This document shows, piece after piece, positions 1-13,105 of a DNA stretch of 64,000 nucleotides. The stretch lies in contig NC_088792.1 of assembly GCF_011386835.1 (NCBI RefSeq), forward strand, positions 38,988,882 through 39,052,881, given 5' to 3'. The stretch comes from Chrysemys picta bellii. Taxonomy: Eukaryota; Chordata; Testudines; Emydidae. The notes below the pieces were generated by a model. That model saw nothing but the letters and a program-made list of their open reading frames with translations, was not told where the DNA came from and searched no databases. The position numbers and the translations under genes were made by a program. The stretch's first letter is position 1; each line of letters opens with the position of its first letter.

Positions 1-3000
1 TAAACAGTACGTATATCATTTTAAAAGTAGCTTCCTCCACTGACCCTGTGTATTTACAATTAGAGACATGTTGACTTGACCCTAACTTATAAATAGCAGA
101 GACGATTTGTTTTGACTCTCTAACTAATATTGGGGAAAGAAACAAAGCACAAATTCAGACCAAATACATTCAATAGAGTTTAAAACGTAAAATATGGCGC
201 CCAGCTCTGATATTAGCTCTGTCGCCCTACATGAATTAATAGTTCCAGTTTATGGAAGCTGGAGAATGAACACCACCAAGCCAAATACATTCCTGAGTGT
301 ATCATTCCTGCAGACTTTTCTGCTGAAGTATGATGAATAAAGGCACCATCAAAAGGCAAGAAGTTAAATGGCCAAATAATTGTCACACGTGTACACCTCA
401 GTTTAGTTTCAAGCCACTAGCAAGAACATTTGAGTTTTTACTTCTGTCAGAGTAATCTGCCAGGTACAAGAATTTACTGAAAAAGGTATTATTTCAAATC
501 CCTGGTAGTTTGGGAGCTGTTTCTCATTGTGTTGTAATAATTATTGCGAACACAGTTTATTATAATTTTAGACTTGATGATGATAATAAAATAAAATTAC
601 TGTTATAAATAGCACATTTCCCCCCAATAAAGGTAAGTCTTATGAGGAAAACAAGGGTTTTCTAGCCAGCGGGATTATTGTATTGCTGTAATGTTTGTAG
701 GAAAGAGAAACTAAAGGGTATCAGCTATGAAACTTGACAGTTTTCCAGTTTCTTGATGTACAATGCATAAATCAATAAAATGAAATAAAAGAATAATAAT
801 AAATAAAACACACCTAGGAGAGTACTTGAACTTGTCTGGAACATTATTCCAGAGATTTTGCTACAAGTAGAGGCTACTGATACATTTATTGGGAAGATTT
901 CTGCGACCACATTGAAGACAAAGGAAGTTTTGGACTATGTCTAATTCTCTAGAGCATTCAAAAAGGGAACATGTGTAATGCCTTCAGCAACCAGGTATAT
1001 TGCCTTAAAAGATGTAACTTTCAGTTTACAACAATTTACTTTTAAAAGTGATTGTTCTATAATATACACTTACTTGACTACAGTGGGATAATCTCTTTAC
1101 TGGTTTATTTAAAACGCCACTATGTAGCAATAATGCAAAAATGGTGGTGGCTGTTGTATGACGTTTGCTGTTCAATCATTCACTTGGTGATTTTCTGCAT
1201 GGTCTCTGACCTTTTTTCCTATATCAGATTTAGTCGCCAATAAATTAAAGTTTCTGCAGAAATAAGAACAATGCTATCATGTTTTTGTTTGTTACACTTC
1301 ACACGTGTGAGTGGTTAAGATAGAGAGAGGGATGTAAAAATTGGCATTTTTTCTATGCAGGCGTCTAATTCAGTGGTAATCTGTAGAAAAACTATTGTAA
1401 TACATGTAATATACTAGAAAATATATAACATAGAGAACGTGGTTAGTTGTGGTTTCTACAGTTAAAATGGTTACTGAAAAATTTTAATGGTTCAGCTTAA
1501 AATCTGTTTGGACATAACTTTAAAGTTAAAAAGTACAATCGTGTACAAATTAAAATAAATCTCTCAAAATAAGGACAAAGGCATTGGAATCTACCTAGCT
1601 AAATCAGATTTACAAAAATGAGCCATTCACGAGGTTTTCCCCCTGGTATTTACCCTTACAATCATGTTTAAGAATGTACCGTTTATCAGTTCCATGGTTG
1701 AATGTGGAGTTTCTCATTCCTCTGTAGCCAAATTGCTTTCTGTTAAATAGAGGACACTTCCCAAACATTTTGGGAAAGGACACCTGGGTATGCAGTTAAC
1801 TGATTTTAGGTCTTCAAAGTTGCATTTTTTAAACTGTTCTGATATAATTATTTACTATGCCCTAGCCCCCCACCCCCTCCTTTTCAATCTCAGGCGGCCT
1901 CACAAGTCCCAGCTTTAAAAGGCCCTAGATGTTTTGCATGAAGCTCTCACAATAGGGGTTGAGAGAATTGACAGTTTCAAAAACAAGGCGTTCTGTCCTT
2001 TCCAGATGCCGAGAAACCCTTTCCTGCATCATCTCTCGTTTGCTCTTCGCTGCTGGTGGCTTTATCCTTAGCATTGCAAATATACTGCAACAGCTGTGTT
2101 TGTAAACAGGGGGGGGGGGCAGTTTGGATGGAGCCAGCAACGCCTCGTTTTATACTTTGTAAATGAGTGTGATGAGCCGGAGTGACCAATATCTCTGCTT
2201 CCTGACGAGAAAGAAGAAGGAAGTTGGCCCTAAAGTCTGTGGTGTAGCGTGCAACATAAGGTTACCACTGTACTTTGCCTTCAAAATCATCAGATTCGTT
2301 GGCAGGAACATGTGAGCTAAAGTTCTCCCCTGAAATGTAGCAGTGATGGTCTAGAGACTCCCCTTAATATCGTGCAGACACTTGGGGACAACACTAAAAA
2401 TGCCGCCATCTTGCTTTATGGAAAACAAATTCTTTGTGATTTTTCGCCCAGACCTCTTTCTCTCTCTCTCGAATTTGTTACCCACTCATTAGGCGAGGCG
2501 GAACAGGAGCTCCTGCACTCACTCACTACCAGTAGCTCTCACATAGATTCACATCAAAGTGGCCCTTTTGCAGGCGGCTGCTCTCAGGCTGCTGTTTGAG
2601 GGGGCCAGTGAAAATGAAGATCAGGCTCACATATTTTCCCCCATTTTGCTAGTTCCTCTGGCTGATCATCCATTTCACTTTGCTCTTCTTTTGTGTGATC
2701 TCCCCCCTCTCTGTCTCTCTCTCATACACAGGCGCCGCACTAGTTAACTGTCTCTAAAATGTAATAGTTAACGGCCCATATTGAAAACAACTCAATAATT
2801 AAATGAGTGACGCAGCCGGCCAACATCGTCGGGAAAAGATAACAAAAAATACACTTCCTGCAGCCCCACTTGTTATTTGGGGGTTTAGGTTTTAAAGAAA
2901 TAAGGTAGAATGCAATTTCCCTTCCCCTACCCAATCCATCTGAAAATCAAATTGCCATGTGGAAAGCAAATACGGATTTGGGGGTGATACGGCTGGGAGC

Positions 3001-3059
3001 TCCACAATACAAATAAAACAGCACACACGAAAGAGAAAAAAACATAGTGGTGAGCTGCA

Positions 3060-3420
3060 CAGACAGGTCAATGAGAAAAGTGCAACAAGGTTGTTTACTC
3101 TCGCGTTTAAAATGCAGTTGCAGTTGTAAAGTGTGTGAAATTACGCGCTGGTCTCTTAAAGAGTGCCTAATTTATAGTAAATAGCCAGGGCTTTGTAAAT
3201 GGGTTTATTATGTTGTTTCTTGTTAATTGTTGAGAAAATCCCCATTGTTGAGTGTGAATGGCTTTATGAGGTAACCTGGTCATTGGTGCAATCAAGGGGC
3301 AGTAAATGGCCGCTCTGCTAATGTGGCCTGTAGCAAAAGCTGGGATCAGCCATGGCGGAGCTGGTGACCTTTCAGAGATGCTGCAGGAGTAGGTCTCTTC
3401 TGGTGAAAAAAGATGATCTT
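3060..3420. promoter_or_regulatory. Candidate conserved noncoding element (enhancer-like)
   Basis: A compact stretch without repeats or open frame. It is dense in motifs typical of developmental enhancers: a TTGTTTAC forkhead-like site near 3090, several TAAT-type cores, TTGTT SOX-like sites around 3215-3230 and a CAATCA motif near 3290. The even base composition and lack of low-complexity sequence resemble deeply conserved enhancers. I cannot align it, so conservation is inferred from texture only. Confidence 0.3.
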
Positions 3421-3840
3421 TCAGATTTTAATGCACTCAAAGGTGCGCTTTTAATGATGAGGGTCTGAAGAGCTAAGCGGAAAGTGGAGTTCAGTATCAC
3501 GCAGGCCAGTTCAGTGCAATCCTGCGGGCATCCGGCCTGTTGGGGAGCCTTGCTGCTGTCAGTGGGAAATGAAAGGGCCGCGTTTTCACAAGCAAAAATC
3601 TGATCATTTGGTTAAAACCAACTCGTGTTAGAGGCGAATCCTTCATATTTTGCAAATAGACGCCTTTAAAAATCTCCTCGCAGCCAAGCCCCAGGAATTA
3701 CCCAGATCCGGTATTCATCAAAAGAAGAAAATCCAATGCCCGCTTAATGCAGAAAATGCTAAGTAAATAATCTGAAAATGAAGAGAATACACGTGCAATG
3801 TTCACGTCTCTCCTTTGTTAACATAAACCACTAAAGGATC

Positions 3841-3865
3841 ACACACACACACACACACACACACC
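3841..3865. repeat. (AC)n microsatellite
   Basis: About 12 uninterrupted AC units. A simple dinucleotide repeat, likely length-polymorphic. Confidence 0.95.
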
Positions 3866-6800
3866 ATCCATTGGAAACTTTGCTACAGAGGGACTCAGGA
3901 GGCAGTAAAACGGGAGAAAAAATCAAAGTGCTAACTGAAAAGTGCAGTCTTTAGAGGGAAAATTGCAGTTTTGTTTTAAAAAGATTCCCATCCCCTTCGC
4001 TTCTCTGCCATTGTTGTGGTTTGGGACTTGCTAGGAAAGGCAATAGCGATTTGGAGAAGAACCTGCAGATTCCAGTTTCTGACTGGAAAAAAATGTATTG
4101 AATTTCCCCCAAACTACCCCGCACGCCGTTTCATGCACAGAGGAGTTCCCGAAGCAAACACAGCGCTGTGGCTGCTGGGTTTAAACGCTAGGCTGCAGAG
4201 TGTTGTTGGGCAAGGGATTTTACTCTTCATTGCTTTAAAAGGAAAATGAAACCCGCCCTGCTAACTGTAACTGAAACATAAACGCTGTTACATTTAAACT
4301 CACTCTGAGTGCACGTGTCTGTATATTACCAAATATAAATCGTGGTGAAACGTAAATTCCTCTCTAGAAACGTATACAGGGCTATTCTCTTTCCTAAAAT
4401 CTCTCCCTCTCGCTCGATCTTTCTGATTTCGCTATTAGGAGAAATCACCCTGGGTTTAAAGCACTTGTTTCACGGATTTTTGTACAACCCACATCTATTA
4501 ACTTTCTACTGCTCCTACTCTCCTCTTTTATAAATAACGTTGCGTTTCTCTATAGTATAGAAACTAAGGTGAAGGCTGTTTTTAGACCAATCGATTTGTG
4601 TAGATACTGAGATAACATAACCCACGCCACCCAGGACAGAAGCTATTTTCAAAATTGAATGTTATGATCAATACTGAATTGCAATGTGTAAAATGCAAGA
4701 ATCCGCCAAATTCAGATCTTTAGCTTCCAGTTCTTTTCCAGTTTGATTAACACACTCGAAATAGATATGTGGGGTTGTACAGTCCATTTCCCTCAAAACA
4801 GGATGTTTCCATCAAGCTGTATTTGGTTTTCCCCAAAGATCACTACAAAGTTTAGTTGGGAAACACGTCCCAGAAACACGTGGAGATAAACCCTTGTCTT
4901 TAGCTGCCATTCGGTTCACTTCACATCTTTGTATTATATTTCAAACTGTCATTCCTCTTTCTTTATCTTTCTGGGATAACAAAAATGTACCTGTTTATAA
5001 TTAAATACATCCATTCTAATAGCAGTGACACAATCCATTCCAAGAGGCATTCGCTATCAACTCTTTGTTTTACATTGAAGGGTTTGCTGTATTAGAGCCA
5101 TTAATGTAGTGCTACTCCTGATTACTAGCTACTATATTTTGGTAAACAGGAATCTATTAGTTACTTGTTAAAAATGTCATTTCATTATTTGGGTGAGGAT
5201 AACTTGGCGAGCGAACTTTTTTATTCCCCAAGCAAACCTGACGCCTAGTTTGAATAAACCTGATTTAAGAATCAAAGAGAGCTTCAGAAAAGCAATTACA
5301 CATACTCTAAATAGCATATTTGCTGGCTTTGCAGGCTCTTTGTACGTAAGTGTATGTGTGGTGAGTGTGAAAAATAACCTGTGCCAACACGTTTCATATT
5401 TACCGACTTTGCTATTGTATTCCGAAGATTTAGCAGCAAACTGTTCGACACAATCGCACAACAGCAAAATCAGAAATCTTATCTAGTAAACTGCACGACA
5501 AAGAAGTTGCTCACTTTTGGAAATGTCCGTTTCCATTTCCATGTACATGACACTATTGGTAAAGAGTAAGTAGTGATAACGTGCCATTTAATGGACAGTG
5601 TTCCAGACCATTTGAAAAACGTCACTGTGTCTACTGTGGATGTTTGAAGTAACATATTATACCCATAAAACGGGTTTTCAGATTATTTCCAATTGTGATA
5701 TATTTGTACCCAGCAAAATCTGCCAGGTTCACTTGAGGCCATATAATATTCTTAGTGAATGATGTGTTAGAAGAAAAAGAGAACAGAATTCAATATACAC
5801 TGCAAAATGATGCCTGGTCTTCCCAGCTATGATCCCATCGTCTCTTTTATATTCTAAGGGTAGTTTATTCTATAAATTATGGCCTCGGGTTTGCAATTTA
5901 TAGCAGTAAAATTTATTAATTAGTTTATGATTTCAGTATGTTTATTCATAAAGGGATGTACAAATATATTTAGTTCTAAACAAGCCATGCCGTTAAACAA
6001 CATCGAACAAGTCTGTGTAAATTGGCATTTATCTCTATATCTGTGTAAATGCAGATAAATATAAATATTATCCCAATAATCTGAGGGATGCCAGATCATG
6101 AAATCTATACAGAGGGCATTTTAAAGAAACGTTTCCCTGTTGGAAATTTTAGCTTCTTACTCAGGGCTGGAGATAGGTTTTTTTTTTTTTTTTAGTTTTG
6201 TTTATAATCATCTATAGCTTGGGAAGTTTGATGGCTCCTTTTTATAATGTATGTAACCTTTGTCGCATACGAAGAGGATAAAGAACAAGAACTCTGCGCC
6301 AACATGGTTAAAAGACATGGTTCCTATCTTCCCAAAGGCCAGTCTGTCTCTCTCTGTCTCTCTCTCTGAGGATTTAATGTGAAAATTCCAACACTGAGCT
6401 GTATTTCGTCCACAACTCGAAGTACTGTAATTCTCAAGTGTTATGTAAGCAGCTTTATGGACGTTCAGTTTATGGAAGCTCACCAGAGTATTTGAGAATA
6501 GTTCTGGAATTTCCATCTGAACCCGAGAACAAATTATAACGTAATTTTATTGGGACCGTGCTAGGTGCAGTGACTTCACACGACACGCAAATCCAAGATG
6601 TCTTTTAGTTTGAGAATACTGCTTGCACTTGGTTATGAAATGCGGATTGCATCTGATTATATCAAAATGAGGAACTACATATAAACATACGATACTTTTG
6701 TATTAGAATCAAGCACAGTGCTAACTGCAAAGAGCTGTTTTTAATTGTACGTCAAGTGTTTATACATCAATATGTGGCAGATTTGTCTGCACTAAGGAAG

Positions 6801-8097
6801 TTTTGATTTTCCCTATTAACAATCAAAAATGTTAATAGTATTGCGCCGATATTATAGAGATTAAGAATTTGCATCCCTAATAATCCAAGATTATTGAAGA
6901 TAAATGTGTTACGAAAGAAATATTCGCTTGTAATTTGAAGAAGATCCATTAGCTTCGTCTTCTTATGTGCTGTAGGAGTCCCGATAGATGTTACTCAATT
7001 CATCGGGGTGAATTCTTCTTCTGAGTAAAGCTATAAGGATATACGCGCCGTAGCTCTGCTTTCATTTTGTTTTCAAATCTTTTGCTCACAGAAACATTCA
7101 AAGATCAAATCTGAAAACAAACAACTAGATGCTTTCATTCTGAGAGTCCTTCCAAGAAAACCTTGTGTATGGTTTAAAAAAAAATCACAGATTTGAACTT
7201 ACTCTTCCTGAAACTCCTCTCCAATGTGATATTTATTATAAAATAAAATGATCTGCCTTTAGAGTCTACCACAACGAGCAAAATCAGGGAAAAACGAAAC
7301 TACGGAGGCCACTCTCGCTGTGCACCTAGGTACTGCAGGATTCTCAGAATATCGTGTCTTACATAACAGGCAGTACCATATATACACAGAGTATAGGCAC
7401 AATGGGGTAGTTTATTGAAATCAATGGAGCCATGACAATTTACACCAGCCGTGGATCCGCCCAAATATGTATCAAAATATTATAAAAGCCAGGCACATTT
7501 GAAGTACCCACTTTTCAAACTGTTTAAAAACCAAAACAACTAAACCTGCTAATGCAGCAATTTCCTGCAATATTTTCTTTTTTTTTTTTAAATTCCGGTG
7601 TAGTTGCTTAAGGAAGACTAATAAAATAATCGGAAACGTCTAACCTTAACCCAATATGTATGAATGTCTTTTAGTCAAATAGGTCAAATATTTTTAAAAT
7701 ACGCGTTTACAAGGAAAAAAAGCATCTAGACTGGAAACCTGTGGGGGTGTAACAAAAGAAAGAGGCCAGAAAGAAAATATCCCACAGTGGATTACAAGGT
7801 TATGGGACAGGTCACTACAGGAAAGTTAAACAAAAAAGAAAAGGAAGGGTACATTATATTTTTAATTATGTGAGGTTTATATCGTTAGTCCTAATGTTGT
7901 AGCTATATCCACAATTATGTAGTTAATTAGTTTATAACGTGGGTATTTACAATTTTATTTTAATGGAACTATCGCCTGTTTTATTTTTTTTATTATTATT
8001 ATTTTTTACTTAATTTACTTGGCGTTTTATTTTTCACATTATTGGAAAGCTAACCACAACTTTTAATGATTTTCCCCAGGAAGACCGGAATAAATAA

Positions 8098-8116
8098 TAC
8101 ACACACACACACACTC
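8098..8116. repeat. (AC)n microsatellite, short
   Basis: About eight AC units following the end of a TATT/TTTA-rich tract at 7980-8040. Confidence 0.85.
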
Positions 8117-8519
8117 ACTTAGAGCTAGCTAGTATACCTAGAGAGACAGACCGACAGCAAATAAAACAGGCCGTACAACGAGACGACTCTAAAACTGTAA
8201 TATATTAAATATTGCAGCGATCGATTTCAATACCCTGAGTGGACACAGGAATAAAAATTCACCCCCAAGATGAAGTGATTAGCAATGCTTTGTTGCAAGA
8301 AAAGAAATGCGATTTTCTGCAGATCCTTTTTGTTCAGGTTAGAAGAGGGCTGGACAATCATCTTTTAAGCCCTAGGCTCCCAGTTTGGGATATAACCCTA
8401 AAGGTTAGTCACATCTCAATGGCATTTCTACGTGGTAAAAAGATGGGTCTTTGTCCTAAGAAAGGAGGATTAAATATCAACCACAATTATAGGTTGACCA
8501 CGCTAGGAGTTTGCCTCCA

Positions 8520-10110
8520 GAAACAGGGAGAGTTACATTTTGGAGAGGCTGCTCCACGCCGGTGGTTTTGTCTTTGTTCTGACTCGGACTGAGCAGATGC
8601 TTTTGCACAATTCTCCTTTTAATTTCGACCCGGGGCAAACCCGCGATGAGATTTGCAGGAGGTTTGTCCGAGGCAGAGAATGTGGAAATGTCTCTCTTTT
8701 TGGTAACTGGAAGCTGGGATCCATTTCAAAATGTCTGTTCGGAGCTGAACAGTCCCGTTCCCAGCCCACAGGCCCAAAGACCCGCTCACAAGTCTCTATC
8801 CCAAACCTTTGCAACGCTCCCTGTTCTGTTCCCACCAAATCTCGGTATTACATTGTAATGTATTTGTTCCTCGGGGGGATGGGCGATTGCCTCTCGAGGC
8901 AGGAGCCGAAGGAACTGCCTGCAGGCAGCGTTACATACGCTCTTCCCTCTTTCCTTTGGTAACATCAGCCCCATACTGATGCTGTCTGCGCAGCAGCAAC
9001 ACCCTCCTCCCGCTGCAGGGCTGGGAAAGAGCTGCACCCTTACAAAGGGGCTCCTGAGAGAGGGGAGTCTCCGGGCAGGGACTCCCCGGTAATAGGGGTT
9101 TATTTCACAGCAGCCAGGTCAGCACAGGAGCCGGAGAGGTGCCTTTTCCGGGAGCGCAGAGCACATTTAGCCTCATCCCGGGCGCATCGCTCTTGTCCCT
9201 AAACGGGCGCTTTTTGGCTCCAGATTGATCTGTCAGTTTCAGACCACTCCGAGTTGTCCCCAGTGTGGAAAGAGCGAAGCCTCCCTCCCGCCAGTGTAAA
9301 CACCGCGTGCAGCAGGCCGCGGGCTGCAGGGGGCCAGAGGGGAGCGGGCTGAGCTGCCCTCGCGGGGCTCCCAGCTCCGATCGGTTGGGTCCAGGGCGAA
9401 AGGCGAAGTGTGCAACAGGGAGCCCTGAACCGTAGCGGCTTGCCCCTGCAGCGCCGCTGCCATCCGGCCTTGCCGAGAAACCCACCAGCCCGGATCGGGC
9501 CTGCAGGGGGAAAGGAGAGAAAATCCACCCGCCTGGCGGGGGTGGGGTGTGGAGAGGCCCGGCCCGGCTTGGCTCAGTTCGGGCCAGCTAGCTCCGAGGG
9601 CCGGGGAGGGAGTGCAGACAGCACGGCTCGGCCCGGATCCAGCGGGCTCAGCCGGGCTCTCCTCAGGCAGCCGCGACCGGTGCAGAAGGGAAAGGTGCCT
9701 CCTTCCCCTGCCTGCCAATTCCCTCCGGCGGAGCCCGCCCCCCACCCCCGGGCTTTTCTCGCCTGCGCTGGATGCTAGGGAGCTGCCGCGCCGCCCGTTG
9801 CCGTGGTTAGGGGAGACATCGCCATAGCAATATGAAAACCCATCACTTTTCGGAAAATAGACCTGAGGAGACAAGGAAGCGTGTTTAGCTCCAACAGCTA
9901 AAGGAGAAAATGAATCGGGGTGACCTTTTACTCCGCAAACCTTTTGTAGCCAAGGCCAATTAAAACGGCACACAAAGCTGCGCCTAAGCCACACTCCACT
10001 CCCAGCGCTCCGCGCTCTGTCATAACCTCCGCTCCAGACCGTCTTTTCTTCAATTCACAATGAACAGGAGGGAAGGGGGTTTAAAGAGAGGCGAAGGGAA
10101 GGAGAGCGCA
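8520..10110. promoter_or_regulatory. CpG island 1
   Basis: GC content and CpG frequency rise sharply against AT-rich flanks, strongest at 9100-9800, where CCGG, GCGC and CGGG words recur. In vertebrates such islands mark promoters or Polycomb-bound developmental loci. Long open frames here (for example 251 codons on the minus strand at 9239-9994) are low-complexity proline/glycine/arginine frames expected from GC-rich DNA. No protein family is recognisable. Two X-box-like motifs lie at 9797-9831. It could be the first exon of a gene or lncRNA outside the window. Confidence 0.65.
9797..9831 (+). promoter_or_regulatory. Paired RFX X-box-like motifs
   Basis: GTTGCCGTGGTTAG (9797-9810) and ATCGCCATAGCAAT (9818-9831) each resemble the RFX X-box, an imperfect inverted repeat of RGYAAC half-sites separated by about two bases. 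They are seven bases apart in the downstream edge of a CpG island. Neither is a perfect consensus, so this is a weak call. Confidence 0.3.
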
Positions 10111-10334
10111 GGGCTTGACGTTTCTAACTTTCATAGCTTCGGTAGATCCCCGCTCATCTCCCAAGCACAAATGTTCAGTGCTGGGGCAAATGTAGCCTGA
10201 TCCCCGCTCAGCAGTGTCTGACCCGGCCTCACTTCCCTCCAGATTTCTTTCCTATAATCGCTTGTTACAGCCCCATAATATTTCTTCTTATCATCAGAAG
10301 ATTACGGGGATGCCTGCACGGCCCACAGACTGTT

Positions 10335-10382
10335 TATAAAAGCCGAAGCGGATGCTCTGCAAGGCATGGACGAGCTCAGGTT
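10335..10382 (+). promoter_or_regulatory. Candidate TATA promoter with possible first exon
   Basis: TATAAAAG at 10335-10342 lies about 200 bases beyond CpG island 1. About 25-30 bases downstream is the expected start region. An ATG follows at 10366, and a CAG/GTTTGT splice-donor-like site is at about 10378-10384. The frame from the ATG runs 71 codons and matches nothing I know. The arrangement is suggestive only; RNA data would be needed to confirm a transcript. Confidence 0.25.
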
Positions 10383-11989
10383 TGTTGCCATCCTTCTTGG
10401 GAACAGGGGAGGCGAATTACAGCCCTGCAAACGAGAACCTGTTGCCTGCCAGGCTCCGAGTGAAAAGGCTGATATTCTTTTACATTTCCAAACCTATGAA
10501 GTCAGGATGGCATCAGTGGGCCCCTGGATTCACCTGTCATTACAATCACCGCATCAGAACACTGACAAATATTCACAATAAAAGAGTGAAAGGGGCGCTT
10601 AAGGTTCACTGGTTTGGGTGTAGAACTTTGGAAAACTGCAAATAAGCGAGAAAAATTGACCATTCTTGTGACGGGAAATACAAGTTTGCACTTACCGTTC
10701 AGTGACAAAAACCAAGGGCCGGCCAAAGAACCAGTGACATACACTGTAATCTCCATAACATTTTCATTTCCTCTCTTCCTTCTCTCATTCTTTATCGGTT
10801 TAGCAAAGGGGAAAACCTAAGGTTTTAATCCCAAAGAAGTCTTTCCGTTTATTCCCACTACGGGGAAAAGGGGATACTGAGAAAACCACACATATTCTGA
10901 ACAAAATGGAGAGAGAATCGCCCCAAATCTGCCTTACAAAAAGCATTTGAAGAGACAGGTTAGAAAGCATCAAGCCAGGAGATACATAAGGACTCAGAAT
11001 GAAATAGAAACTCACAATATTACCTTTCCTCTTAACTGTGCTTTAGGATTAGTTGTACATGGAATCTAGCAATTAAGGCCTTTCTCTCTTTAGAGAAAAC
11101 CTTTGCGGTTTCATATTCCAGAGTTGGGGGTTATAGGTGTGTGTTAACCCCCCCCCCCTAAAAAAATAAACCCAATTTTCCCTTTCAAAGCAAAAAGTTG
11201 CTTGCATGTAAATGGTTTTCACTGAAACAAACATTAAATTGTTCGTATTAGTCATGATTGAGGCGGGATCTATTTTATTCTACCCTAGGCCTCAGTGGCT
11301 GGTGTTCACCACTGGCTTAGAAAAGGGAAAAGCATTTTCCGATTAAATTCTTCATTAATAGAACTTGGCAGCCGGCAACAAAAAAGCTTGCTTAAGTGAA
11401 ATGAAGAGACAAAAGGCATTTTAAACGCTGGGGGTGGGGTGGGGAAGCCTATGTCAGTAATTTTAAATTAAGAAGATGTTAACATCTTGCAATTTGTGTA
11501 ACGTCTGCTCTGGTGCTCTTATGAAAGGCTAACATTTATTTTAATTTGCTCACTTTTCGGATCGCTGTGAAATTAAAAACAAAAGTTATTAAACTGTTCC
11601 AAGCCTATATGCTATTGTGCTTAGACTGCCCTGACTTATTGTCTCTTACCTCTGAGTTTGTAACTTTTGAATTCTTCATGTTTTAAGTATACTAGATTTA
11701 CAAAACAGCAAACAAACAAACACCAATTTGAAAAGGTACTTGGTGGCACCTATCTGATTTACCTATTTAAAAAGTAACACCCAAACCTCTGCCTTTAATG
11801 TCAATGATACTTAATCTTTTGGTAGACTCTTCTGATGCCTTTCTGAGAACAAACATCTAAAGCTCTAATTGTCTGTAGAATTCCGTCATCTACAAATTTA
11901 TTTTTCTTATATAGCTTTGAATATTATGTTTATTGATCCTTTAGCTGTTTGCTGGATTGTCAGTATTGTGAAGGCTTAAAGTTCCCATG

Positions 11990-12240
11990 CTTATGATTGG
12001 CTATTAGCGTTCTGCCGCTTTAACATTACCTAGTACAGTTTGGTTTGGTAACTCGTAGGTAGGTTGTATAGGGTTGAAGAGGTTACATTAGGACAGTGAA
12101 TAAAGAATTTGAGCTGCAGTAGCTCGCTGACGCGGCCTGACATTGTTCAGATAGTCATGTGCCCACCTTTTAACAATTATTTATTAAACATCATCATTTG
12201 TTGATGTTATTAATAGCAATTTGGGTACAATTTCCATGGT
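11990..12240. promoter_or_regulatory. Candidate conserved noncoding element
   Basis: Contains TGATTGGCTATTAG (reverse CCAAT type) at about 11994. A segment at 12120-12230 is rich in TTATTTATTAAAC, AACAATTATT and TGATGTTATTAATAG-type words, resembling HOX/PBX, SOX and POU binding sites. It has no repeats and no reading frame. The call rests on motif texture, not on alignment. Confidence 0.27.
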
Positions 12241-12297
12241 ATAATCCACTGTTCAGAGTGTTCGCACGTCAGTTAAATGCAGACATAGTTCTGCTAG

Positions 12298-12343
12298 TCC
12301 TCTGGTAACAAATCAGGGAGCTGGTCCTCTGGTAACAAATCAG
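12298..12343 (+). repeat. 19-bp direct tandem duplication
   Basis: TCCTCTGGTAACAAATCAG occurs at 12298-12316 and again at 12325-12343, a 27-bp period with eight intervening bases. It is probably a local duplication. Confidence 0.85.
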
Positions 12344-13105
12344 AGTGCAGGCTTACAGGAAACTCCTTTCATCACGGAAATAGAAATGTAACATCTATCT
12401 AGACAAATTATTTTTTGACGGATTTATGGCATGGTTTGCTTTCAAGATATTCATTGGCTCTTCCGAGCTGTAATAAAGTCCAGAGACAGAAGTATAAACA
12501 TGCACACAGTCTGCTTTGCAGAAATCCCTTAACAGTATCTGCTAGTGAAAGATCAAGACACTTTGTGCATTTTCCACAGATAATGCCCATATTCCGAATG
12601 AGTGATCAGAGAACTCCGGTATTGTTAAGTAAAATGAGAAGAAGGCGAGTGACGTGGGAGTCGAACAATGGCATTTCTGAATCAGTTTGTTTGATTGACA
12701 TTAGGGGCTTCATGACCCCAGGGAATAGGACTCATTACTGTGAATATACCAAAACATCAACCAAGATTAGAACTCTGGATCCTTTTAAAATCTTATTTTA
12801 CTCTAAATTATAGCAGGAAAATACCAACTCGAAGAGAAAAGAGAAAAATTACTCCTTCATATACTAAAAGGCTGAATTGATTGCATGGAGAACCTCAAAC
12901 TAGAATAAGAAACACGGTTATCTTGTTTTGTAGGATAAAATCAACCTCACAGATGAAAAATTACCACCATAAACAATTGGATACCATCAAATATTTAATG
13001 TTACATGCTAATATCTTCTGGCTGAGATCTGTAGATTTTGTGTAGAATTTATATATTAGAAGATTATTAATAGATAGATGTGAAGAAATAATTAGATGCT
13101 TATAT

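Larger units (their letters stand above)
1..8500. other. Repeat-poor AT-rich noncoding block, left part
   Basis: No gene is recognised. The stretch is AT-rich and full of homeodomain-type TAAT/ATTA cores, and I see no CR1, LTR or MITE in it, only short microsatellites. Open frames are all under 120 codons, show no family motif and lie on both strands at random. Absence of transposons over 8 kb, compared with one every 1-2 kb after 23 kb, suggests selection against insertion. That is an inference; alignment to other amniotes would decide it. Confidence 0.6.
10110..13105. other. Repeat-poor noncoding block between CpG islands
   Basis: No gene or transposon is recognised. Notable content is a TATA-like site at 10335, a C-run at 11149-11158, a segment at 11990-12240 with enhancer-like texture, and a short direct repeat at 12298-12343. 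The open frames are short and motif-free. Confidence 0.55.

Noticed and set aside
3841..3865. Z-DNA regulatory element
   Set aside because: An (AC)n tract can adopt Z-form, but nothing around it supports a specific regulatory role; listed only as a microsatellite.
9239..9994. 251-codon minus-strand open frame, the longest in the window
   Set aside because: Lies in CpG island 1, has low-complexity Pro/Gly/Arg-rich composition, overlaps equally open frames on the other strand and shows no family motif. Expected by chance in GC-rich DNA.
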